17,071 nt of DNA from Treponema sp. (GTDB lineage Bacteria; Spirochaetota; Spirochaetia; Treponematales; Breznakiellaceae): assembly GCA_020216655.1 (NCBI GenBank), contig JAIWNU010000130.1:1-17071 (forward strand), given 5' to 3'. Below are positions 7,526 to 14,405 of the stretch, one piece after another; position 1 is the stretch's first letter; each line of letters starts with the position of its first letter. The translations under genes and the position numbers were made by a program. The notes under the pieces were generated by a model that searched no databases, was not told where the DNA came from, and saw only the letters and a list, made by a program, of their open reading frames with translations.

Positions 7526-9007
7526 ATGACATCTTACAAATCTGCCCGTTTGTACATTATCGGCGCCGGCTTTGCCGGACAAACCCTGGCTAAGGAAATA
7601 AAGTCCAAAGGGATTTTTGGTGAAGTTGTCGCCTTCCTGGATGACGATCCAGAAAAAATTGGCCGCAGTATTGAAGGGGTTCCCGTGCTGGGGCCCATTA
7701 AAGATGTGGCTCGGCTTTTGCGCATGAATCCCGCCGACGAAGCTATCATAGCCATCCCCAGCGCAAGCCGGGAGTATTTGCGGGAACTGTACCAGATTTT
7801 AAAAAAGGCGGGATTCGAAAAAATCCGCATACTGCCCGGCATCTCCCAAATTATCGAAGGGGATGCCCACCTGATTCAAACTCGTTCCATCGATCCCCAA
7901 GACCTTCTGGGAAGAACCCCTGTTGCCATTGGCCTTAAAGAAAGTCTGACATATCTCCGGGGTAAGCGTGTTCTGGTAACTGGGGCCGGCGGTTCGATCG
8001 GAAGCGAACTATGCAGACAGCTTTTGTCAGGAGGCGCCCAACGGCTTTACCTTTTGGGACACGGGGAAAATTCAATTTATCAAATTGATAAGGAACTGAG
8101 AATCCTTCAGGAAGAAGGGGTTGGCGAAAAGGCAACGATTGTTCCCATTATTGGGGACCTCAAAGACGAAGCCTATGTGGATTATATCCTTGGGAAATTA
8201 AAAGTTGATGTCATTTTTCATGCCGCGGCTTACAAACACGTTCCCATGATGGAAGAAAACCCCGTTGCAGCCATAGAAAACAACGTGTTTGGCACAGAAA
8301 ACCTTATAAAAGCAGCTAGAAAATATGGAGTCAAACGTTTTGTGCTTATTTCGACCGACAAAGCAGTAGAACCCGTATCGGTTTACGGGGCATCCAAATT
8401 TCTCTGCGAACAACTGGTTCTTTCCGCTTCCGCCTCAGGAGCTTCCCAATTTATGGTGGTTCGTTTTGGGAATGTGCTTGGATCCCGAGGCTCTATTATG
8501 CCCCTATTCCAAAAACAGATTGAAAAGGGCGGTCCCGTCACAGTCACCCATCCAGAGGCGCGCCGCTGGTTTATGACTATCCCGGAAGCATGTTCATTAG
8601 TTCTTAAGGCAGGAGGGGTCGGCGAAAATGGCAGACTCTACCTTCTTGATATGGGAGAACCGGTAAAAATACGAGAACTGGCAGAACAGATGATCCGGTT
8701 TTATGGTTTTGAACCGGACAAGGAAATTAAAATTGAATATATAGGGCTCAGACCTGGTGAACGGATTGATGAACGGCTCTGGAGCCAGGATGAAATACCG
8801 GTAGAAACCGAGTATCCGCGAATTCGCCGGGTGGAGCGGAAGGAAGCGCCGCTCTTAAACCTGCATCAACTTCTCGAGGGGCTCCGTCCTATTTGCCGTT
8901 TTAACCCTGCTAAAGCAGAACAGTATCGGGACAAAGTACTCCTTAGACGGCTCTTGCATGAGTTCATTCCGACGGTTATCATTCCTGAACATGAACAAAA
9001 CCATTGA
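7526..9007 (+). CDS. Nucleotide-sugar 4,6-dehydratase/epimerase of the CapD/WbpM/PglF family, without membrane helices
   Basis: The expected reaction is NAD-dependent 4,6-dehydration of a UDP-sugar, usually UDP-GlcNAc, giving a 4-keto-6-deoxy sugar. The 493-residue protein has an N-terminal Rossmann-like domain (IIGAGFAGQ, 11-19; residues 1-135), then an SDR domain with VTGAGGSIGSEL (151-162). Next come FHAAAYKHVPMMEENP (231-246), the STDKA loop (276-280), YGASK (Tyr287, Lys291) and RFGNVLGSRGS (313-323). Large family members (WbpM, PglF) carry an N-terminal transmembrane segment of several helices. This protein has none and begins directly with the first Rossmann domain, so it is probably cytosolic. 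WbpM and PglF have Met at the usual Tyr position of the active site; Tyr is present here. No clear ribosome site precedes the ATG. The next gene starts inside its 3' end, so translation is probably coupled. Substrate is unproven. Confidence 0.88.
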   Translation: MTSYKSARLYIIGAGFAGQTLAKEIKSKGIFGEVVAFLDDDPEKIGRSIEGVPVLGPIKDVARLLRMNPADEAIIAIPSASREYLRELYQILKKAGFEKIRILPGISQIIEGDAHLIQTRSIDPQDLLGRTPVAIGLKESLTYLRGKRVLVTGAGGSIGSELCRQLLSGGAQRLYLLGHGENSIYQIDKELRILQEEGVGEKATIVPIIGDLKDEAYVDYILGKLKVDVIFHAAAYKHVPMMEENPVAAIENNVFGTENLIKAARKYGVKRFVLISTDKAVEPVSVYGASKFLCEQLVLSASASGASQFMVVRFGNVLGSRGSIMPLFQKQIEKGGPVTVTHPEARRWFMTIPEACSLVLKAGGVGENGRLYLLDMGEPVKIRELAEQMIRFYGFEPDKEIKIEYIGLRPGERIDERLWSQDEIPVETEYPRIRRVERKEAPLLNLHQLLEGLRPICRFNPAKAEQYRDKVLLRRLLHEFIPTVIIPEHEQNH

Positions 9008-10268
9008 TCCCATACCCTTTGCCCGCCCCTTTATCGGTGCGGAAGAAGAAGAAGCTGTTCTTAGAGTACTCCGATCGGGCTGGCTGACCACGGGGACAGA
9101 AGCGCTTTCATTCGAAAAAGAATTTGCTGCATTCTTTCAACAAAAAAATAAGCCTCGTTCCATTGAAACACGGGATGAAATTCATGCCCTGGCGGTCAAT
9201 TCTGCCACAAGCGGTTTGCATCTTGCCCTTGAGGCCTGCGGAGTGGGCCCCGGTGATATTGTGGTGACTTCCACTTATACATTTACTGCCACCGCCGAAG
9301 TGGTCCGGTATCTGGGTGCCCATGTGGTGTTTGTTGATGTAAAAGCCGGCACCTATCTCATAGATCCAGATGCATTAGAGCGGACTTTAGAGCGACTTTC
9401 CCAGGGGCTGCCAGCTTATACCCCCCGACAAAACGACCGAAATCCGGCGATGGGCTACGGTCCAACAGGGAAAGTCAAGGCAATTATCCCGGTTCATGTG
9501 GCAGGCCTTGCCTGTGATATGGATAGAATAGTGAGCCTTGCACATAAATACGGCACTCAGGTTGTCGAAGATGCGGCGCATTCATTCCCTTCCCGTCTTG
9601 CTGATGGCCGCTGGGTCGGACTGCTTGGAGACATAGGGGTCTTTTCGTTTTATGCCACTAAAACAATTACCACCGGTGAAGGCGGTATGGTGGTAACTCA
9701 CAATAAAGATGTGGCAAATCGTATTTCGATTATGCGATCCCATGGTATCGACAGGTCTATTTGGAATCGCTATACGGACACTAAGGCCAGCTGGAAATAT
9801 GCTGTTGTGGCTCCAGGATACAAATACAATATGCCGGATTTACTGGCTGCAATCGGACGGGTCCAGCTTAGAAGAGCCTTCGATCTCCTCGAAATGCGCC
9901 GGCATATTGCTGAACGGTACAACCAGGCCTTCAGCAGTGTGCCTGAATTGATAGTTCCCCCTTCTGGAATAGAAAATGCCTGGCACCTCTATCCCCTTAG
10001 ACTCGCTGATTTCTCAGATTCGGCTGCGAGGGATCGATTCATCGATCTACTGCAAAACCAGGGTATAGGGGTTTCTGTCCATTTTATACCCCTCCATACA
10101 ATGCCCTATTATGCAGACCTGTATCATTTTTCCGAATCTGATTTTCCGAATGCATTGGATACCTTCATGCGTACTGTTTCGCTTCCAATCTGGCCAGGGA
10201 TGACCGAAGAGCAAGTAGATCGGGTTATCGAAACGGTTATGAAAACGATTCGGCAACTTAAAGGATAA
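8991..10268 (+). CDS. DegT/DnrJ/EryC1/StrS family PLP-dependent sugar aminotransferase
   Basis: Transfers an amino group to a keto nucleotide sugar, most likely the 4-keto product of the preceding dehydratase, giving a 4-amino-4,6-dideoxy sugar. Signatures in the 425-residue product are IPFARPFIGAEEEEAV and SGWLTTG (8-35), NSATSGLHLAL (70-80), EDAAHS (193-198, PLP-ring Asp194), and the Schiff-base lysine in FYATKTITTGEGG (Lys224). SHGID (250-254) and GYKYNMPDLLAAIGRVQL (276-293) follow. It is longer than typical relatives because of a charged insertion at about 51-65 and another at about 137-160 (PAYTPRQNDRNPAMGYGPTG). ATG 8991 fits the family start, whereas ATG 8958 would add an unrelated 11 residues. 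The gene overlaps the dehydratase end by 17 bases and is followed after 4 bases by the hydroxylase large subunit. Confidence 0.92.
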   Translation: MNKTIDPIPFARPFIGAEEEEAVLRVLRSGWLTTGTEALSFEKEFAAFFQQKNKPRSIETRDEIHALAVNSATSGLHLALEACGVGPGDIVVTSTYTFTATAEVVRYLGAHVVFVDVKAGTYLIDPDALERTLERLSQGLPAYTPRQNDRNPAMGYGPTGKVKAIIPVHVAGLACDMDRIVSLAHKYGTQVVEDAAHSFPSRLADGRWVGLLGDIGVFSFYATKTITTGEGGMVVTHNKDVANRISIMRSHGIDRSIWNRYTDTKASWKYAVVAPGYKYNMPDLLAAIGRVQLRRAFDLLEMRRHIAERYNQAFSSVPELIVPPSGIENAWHLYPLRLADFSDSAARDRFIDLLQNQGIGVSVHFIPLHTMPYYADLYHFSESDFPNALDTFMRTVSLPIWPGMTEEQVDRVIETVMKTIRQLKG

Positions 10269-10272
10269 CTTG

Positions 10273-12357
10273 ATGGCACAGTCACGGGCTGCTGGAACAT
10301 TAGAAGACATATTATTGCAAGGCATGCTGTACGGTACGATATTAAGATCGCCTGTGGCCGCAGGATCCCTTGTAAAAATAAACACGCCAAAACTTACCAG
10401 TTCCTATACCCTTATTACAGCCCGTGATATTCCCGGGAATAATCGCCTCGAAGGCCTTTCTGATCAGGTTCCGATACTCGCAGCATCAGAGGTTCGCTAT
10501 ATCGGCGAACCGGTGGCACTCCTGATTGGACCTGACCGAAACAAACTCGAAGATTTAGCAGCCTCAAGCGAAATCGTCGTAGAAGAAACCAATGGACGTT
10601 TTGAGTGCGAAACCTTTGATTCTGATCGGATTCTAGCAAAAAAAAACATTCAAAATAAAGAAATCGACGGGCTTTTTAAGCGGAATAAAAACATACTTGA
10701 AGGGACCTACAGAACCGGTATCCAGGAACACTGGTATCCCGAGTGCCATGGAGCAGTTGCAAGCTATAGCTATGATAAAATGCTGATACGAACCGCAACC
10801 CAGTGGCCTTTTCAGGTTCGTAAATCTGTAGCATCGGTCCTTGCCGTTTCTGTAGAGGACATACTCGTAGAACCCTTAGAACTGGGAATACATTTGGATG
10901 GGAAAATTTGGTACCCCTCCCTCCTTGCATGTCTTGCAGGGCTTGCCACCTATATCTGCAAAAAACCGGTCAAAATTATGTTGAACCGTTTGGAAGATTT
11001 CCAGTTCAGCCCCAAACGGCCGGCCTCACAAATTCTTTTAAGAAGCCTTACTAACGATGAAGGGGCCCTGCTCGCGCTGGAAAGCAGGCCAATTGTGAAT
11101 ATGGGAGCCGCAGGCCCCTTTGCGGAAGAATTTATAACCCGCCTAAGTCTTGGATCCGCCGGCGCATATCGCTGCAAACATACCAGAGTCGAAGGCTATG
11201 CCGTTTCGAGCAACATTCCTCCCGCAGGGCCCTTTGCTGGTTTCGGTTTCTCCCAGGCAAGTTTTGCAATAGAAAACCACATCTGGACTCTGACAGACCA
11301 ATTGCATGAAAACCCGCTTACCTGGAGAAAACGAAATGCGCTCTGTAAGGGTGACAGCCTTATAACTGGCACTGTAATTCGCGACGCGGTGCCTTCAGAG
11401 GCGCTACTTGATACGGTTGCAGCCATGAGTGATTTTCATCGTAAATGGGCATCCTATGAAATGATCAGCAGGTATCATCGAAGTCTCGCCCGATTCCCCA
11501 CAGACAAAGCCCTAAGGGGTATAGGGGTAAGTCTGGGCTACCAAGGCAATGGACTCCTTTTTGAAGGAGCCGATACTGGAACCTACGGTATAGAAGCAAC
11601 TCTTGAAAAAGATGGCTCTTTACTCATTAAAAGCAGTGCCATTGTCTCTCATCCTGAAACCTGGTCCATTTGGGCAACCATTGCAAGTGATATCCTTGGT
11701 ATTGAGACTTCACAGATCTCCTTTGCGCCAGTAAGAACCGATATGGTGCCTGATTTTGGGCCCTCTTCGCTTTCCCGAAATACCACTATTATGACTAAAT
11801 TGATAGAGCGGGCTTGTGAAGCAATTCGTCGGCAGCGTTTCCGAGATCCATTGCCTATAACGGTAAAGCGCCAATTTCGGCCTACCAAGGCCATGAAAGA
11901 TGGACTCCCCTTCAGTATGCTCAGCTGGGGATCTGCGGTGGTTGAGGTAGAGATTGAACCCATCACGTTACAACCCATCACGCGCGGAATATGGCTTATC
12001 ATAGACGGCGGGAAAATCCTATCGGAAGATGTGGCAAGGAGATCTATCAATACATCGAGCATTCATGCCTTGCAGTGGGTATCCGGTAATAATCTTCGCT
12101 ATATAGATGGGAAAATCCCATCCAAAACGATGGAATATTATTCAATCATGATGCAAAACACTCCTCCTCCGGTGTACCTAGAATTTTTATGGAATAACAA
12201 TGAACAACCTAAGGGGATCGGAGAATTGCCTTATACGCTGATTCCTGGGGCCTTTGCCCAGGCGGTTGCCCAGGCAATCGGAAAACCGATACAAAACATG
12301 CCGGTATTGCCTCAAGATATTGAGCAGGCTCTGGCAGGTACAGAGGGAGCCCCATGA
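10273..12357 (+). CDS. Molybdenum-hydroxylase-like large (molybdopterin-binding) subunit, divergent
   Basis: Xanthine dehydrogenase/aldehyde oxidase family large subunit, which carries the molybdenum cofactor and substrate site; cytosolic, with the two following subunits as partners. The 694-residue protein keeps the family order. It has GMLYGTILRSP (17-27), VRYIGEPVALL (74-84), EGTYRTGIQEHWYPE (143-157), TATQWPF (174-180), AGAYR (296-300) and the C-terminal GIGELP with the catalytic-position Glu651. Several key loops are altered. The GGGFGGK motif is LGIHLDGK (204-211), GxFRGFG is PFAGFG (320-325), and the GQGxxT segment is replaced around VSHPETW (458-464). It is also somewhat shorter than most relatives (about 750 or more). 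Start ATG 10273 has AAGGAT in front; a TTG one codon earlier is rejected. It ends ATGA-overlapped with the 2Fe-2S subunit. Substrate unknown; xanthine is unlikely given the missing Arg. Confidence 0.85.
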   Translation: MAQSRAAGTLEDILLQGMLYGTILRSPVAAGSLVKINTPKLTSSYTLITARDIPGNNRLEGLSDQVPILAASEVRYIGEPVALLIGPDRNKLEDLAASSEIVVEETNGRFECETFDSDRILAKKNIQNKEIDGLFKRNKNILEGTYRTGIQEHWYPECHGAVASYSYDKMLIRTATQWPFQVRKSVASVLAVSVEDILVEPLELGIHLDGKIWYPSLLACLAGLATYICKKPVKIMLNRLEDFQFSPKRPASQILLRSLTNDEGALLALESRPIVNMGAAGPFAEEFITRLSLGSAGAYRCKHTRVEGYAVSSNIPPAGPFAGFGFSQASFAIENHIWTLTDQLHENPLTWRKRNALCKGDSLITGTVIRDAVPSEALLDTVAAMSDFHRKWASYEMISRYHRSLARFPTDKALRGIGVSLGYQGNGLLFEGADTGTYGIEATLEKDGSLLIKSSAIVSHPETWSIWATIASDILGIETSQISFAPVRTDMVPDFGPSSLSRNTTIMTKLIERACEAIRRQRFRDPLPITVKRQFRPTKAMKDGLPFSMLSWGSAVVEVEIEPITLQPITRGIWLIIDGGKILSEDVARRSINTSSIHALQWVSGNNLRYIDGKIPSKTMEYYSIMMQNTPPPVYLEFLWNNNEQPKGIGELPYTLIPGAFAQAVAQAIGKPIQNMPVLPQDIEQALAGTEGAP

Positions 12358-12839
12358 CTATTCCGTTTATCCTGAATGGAGAAGATGTAGTCGCCCAGTG
12401 TTCTGTTGATAAACGTCTCGTTGATATATTAAGGGATAATTTTAAACTCACCGGGACCAGGGCTGACTGCCGCAGCGGTTGCTGCGGAGCCTGTTCCGTT
12501 ATTTTTAATGGCCGACTTGTTCCTTCTTGTATGATACCTGCATTCAGGGTTAAGGACGGTGAAGTAATTACCATCGAAGGTTTTATGCAAACGCTCGAAT
12601 ATCAGGATATCCTTTCTGGTTTTAGCCAATCCAGTTTTGATCCCTGCGTATTCTGCCAAACCCCGGTAATTTTGGGGACCGAGGCCCTGCTTTCCCACAA
12701 CTTGCGTCCTGAACAACAGGACATATTAGCAGCTTTTACCGATATACAATGCCGCTGTATCGATCCAAATCTTTTAATCCAGGCTGTAAAAACAGTTTCT
12801 GAGATCAGACAGAGAAGGCTCTATGGAAGATCAAAATAA
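12354..12839 (+). CDS. 2Fe-2S subunit of the molybdenum-hydroxylase-like enzyme
   Basis: Passes electrons from the molybdenum site to FAD. The 161-residue protein has the plant-ferredoxin-type cluster site CRSGCCGAC plus a later Cys (Cys39, Cys44, Cys47, Cys59), and a second helical-domain site with Cys98, Cys101, Cys133 and Cys135. All eight ligands are present, so both clusters could form. The surroundings differ from the usual Q-C-G-F-C-T-P-G-M and C-R-C-T-G-Y. Here they read P-C-V-F-C-Q-T-P-V and C-R-C-I-D-P, so the Gln that normally contacts the cofactor is Pro97. The length is typical. The start overlaps the large-subunit stop as ATGA, with a GAGGGAG ribosome site. Its 3' end overlaps the FAD subunit start by 17 bases, indicating tight coupling and equal expression of the three subunits. 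Confidence 0.9.
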   Translation: MTIPFILNGEDVVAQCSVDKRLVDILRDNFKLTGTRADCRSGCCGACSVIFNGRLVPSCMIPAFRVKDGEVITIEGFMQTLEYQDILSGFSQSSFDPCVFCQTPVILGTEALLSHNLRPEQQDILAAFTDIQCRCIDPNLLIQAVKTVSEIRQRRLYGRSK

Positions 12840-13665
12840 CATACCCCATAACCAGGTATTTAGCCCTTTCAATTTGGCAGAACTTTTTACATTCTGGAAC
12901 CGTTTTCCTGATTCAGTACTGTTTGCCGGAGGCACCGATTTACTGAGAGGCCAAACCGGCAGGATATTCAGTTTACCTAAAAATCTTATTTCACTGGATA
13001 AGGTGGAGGAATTAAAAAAATACAGCAGAACAGAACGGCATCTTGAGCTCGGGGCGGCCCTTTGTCTATCTGATATAATCCGGCTGGGGAAAATAGTTCC
13101 AGAGGCCCTGGTCACTATTATCAACGCTATAGGGAATCCGAGGATCCGCAATCTTGCTACAATCGGCGGGGCTATCATGAGCACCCACCGATATTCGGAT
13201 CTCCATGCGGTTTTAATTGCATTGGATGCAACCTATGAACTCAAGTCCGCTGCCAGTTCGCGATGGATTTCGGCAAGCAAATTTGTTACCGCAGGCGCGG
13301 ATCTCTTGCAGGAAGAGAAGGCTCTTATTAGCCGGATCAGAATCCCCCTTACAAGCTGGAACTATATATTTCATAAAAAAATAGGAGACCTTCACCGTGA
13401 TGATCCAGAGGGCGGTACCTTTTTATTTCTTTGTAATGTCATGAAAAATACAATTACAGAGATACACCTCATTTTTGTAGGTTCTGTGATTGTACGGTTT
13501 AAGGATGTCGAAACAAATCTTGTAGGCCAGAACATACCTCTTGGAAATAAAAATATGGAAACCATACTAGCCAATTGTTCAGCACTATTAGAAGAAAAAC
13601 TAAGCAATAACCAGTTTTTACAGAAAAGCCTGTACCGTTGCATCGAGACTGCCCTCACTTTTTGA
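12823..13665 (+). CDS. FAD-binding (medium) subunit of the molybdenum-hydroxylase-like enzyme
   Basis: Accepts electrons from the iron-sulfur clusters on FAD and passes them to NAD or another acceptor. The 280-residue protein shows the FAD pyrophosphate loops of the XdhB/CoxM family: FAGGTDLLRG (34-43) and IRNLATIGGAI (108-118), followed by YSDLHAVLIALDATYEL. The Asn that usually ends the second loop (TIGGN) is Ala117. The C-terminal part (about 190-280) matches the medium-subunit CO_deh_flav_C region in length but is weakly conserved by eye. AGAAGG stands 6 bases before the ATG. It is the last gene of the run. No terminator hairpin with a T-tract follows in the 170-base gap, so read-through into the next genes is possible. 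Confidence 0.88.
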   Translation: MEDQNNIPHNQVFSPFNLAELFTFWNRFPDSVLFAGGTDLLRGQTGRIFSLPKNLISLDKVEELKKYSRTERHLELGAALCLSDIIRLGKIVPEALVTIINAIGNPRIRNLATIGGAIMSTHRYSDLHAVLIALDATYELKSAASSRWISASKFVTAGADLLQEEKALISRIRIPLTSWNYIFHKKIGDLHRDDPEGGTFLFLCNVMKNTITEIHLIFVGSVIVRFKDVETNLVGQNIPLGNKNMETILANCSALLEEKLSNNQFLQKSLYRCIETALTF

Positions 13666-13705
13666 ATACTGTAGAGCTTGAAATAGTCTTTGAACCGTGA
13701 TATGT

Positions 13706-13722
13706 TGTTCAATACTTGAACA
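13706..13722. promoter_or_regulatory. 17-bp palindrome in the gap before the winged-helix gene (candidate operator)
   Basis: TGTTCAA and TTGAACA flank the central TAC, giving 7 perfect pairs. A further TTGAAC half-site lies at 13690-13695, 26 bases upstream in the same orientation. The palindrome has the size and symmetry of a site for a dimeric winged-helix protein and lies 114-130 bases before the regulator's ATG. There is no T-run, so it is not a terminator. The rest of the gap (13666-13835) holds no gene that I can support. A loose TTGACC at 13780-13785 could be a -35, without a convincing -10. Confidence 0.4.
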
Positions 13723-13835
13723 TCTGGATACCGGAATTGGAGCGTGTTTCGGCCGCACATACTATCCGTGTCCTTTCCTTTGACCCTCATTGTGTACAGC
13801 CATAACGGCATTGTGCTTCGTTTCTATATCATCCT

Positions 13836-14405
13836 ATGAATGTTGAAATAACAGACCCAGAACTCGCAATTCTTGAAACCATTTATGATTCGAGCCGGCA
13901 GTCAGGAACCGTAAAACAACGGGATCTTGCCCATAGTACGGGGACATCCCTTGGCATGACCAATGCAATCCTTAAGCGTCTTACTCTTAAGGGCTGGATT
14001 ACGATTAAAAAAATCAATAGCCGAAACATTCAATATGCGATTACACCCGATGGGGTCAATGAAATAGCCCGACGCAGTTACCGGTATTTCAAGCGTACTA
14101 TTAGAAACGTAGCTATGTACCGGGATAGTATTGATGCAGAAATTAACCGGGCTAAAATTCGTGGTTGCACTACGGTAGTTTTGATTGGTGTTAGCGATTT
14201 AGATTTTATTGTCGAACACAGTTGCATACGTCATGGGCTTACTTATTTAAAGGTAGTCGATCTAGAAACGGCAGCACCGCTCTTTTCAAAAGATTATTTT
14301 TTTATTTTTTCTGAAAGTATAGAAAATGTTCATCAAAGTAAAAATCCTGATCACTTGTATTTGATATCCCTTCTGGCAGACTCCGGAGAAATACATGATT
14401 CGTGA
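13836..14405 (+). CDS. Winged-helix (MarR-like) DNA-binding protein with an unrecognised C-terminal domain
   Basis: The 189-residue product begins with a winged helix. Helices span about 5-20, the helix-turn-helix is at about 26-52 (VKQRDLAHSTGTSLGMTNAI then LKRL), and the wing is at 53-70 (GWITIKKINSRNIQYAIT then PDG). This layout is typical of MarR/Lrp-type repressors. A linker helix with many Arg and Tyr (78-108) leads to a small alpha/beta domain (110-165) with strand TTVVLIGVS, helix DLDFIVEHSCIRHG, strand TYLKVVD, and FFIFSE. That domain is Rossmann-like in pattern but has no nucleotide loop I recognise. It could sense a ligand or relay redox state. No Shine-Dalgarno sequence is visible. 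The gene overlaps aroB by 11 bases, so it may tune aroB and the following outer-membrane gene or regulate itself through the palindrome upstream. Confidence 0.78.
   Translation: MNVEITDPELAILETIYDSSRQSGTVKQRDLAHSTGTSLGMTNAILKRLTLKGWITIKKINSRNIQYAITPDGVNEIARRSYRYFKRTIRNVAMYRDSIDAEINRAKIRGCTTVVLIGVSDLDFIVEHSCIRHGLTYLKVVDLETAAPLFSKDYFFIFSESIENVHQSKNPDHLYLISLLADSGEIHDS

Noticed and set aside
10273..13665. Naming the trimer xanthine dehydrogenase for purine breakdown
   Set aside because: The substrate Arg and several cofactor loops are missing, and no purine genes or XdhC-like factor are nearby.
13392..13811. Minus-strand open frame covering the 170-base gap after the FAD subunit
   Set aside because: Most of it is antisense to the FAD subunit and the product has no recognisable features; I treat the gap as regulatory DNA.
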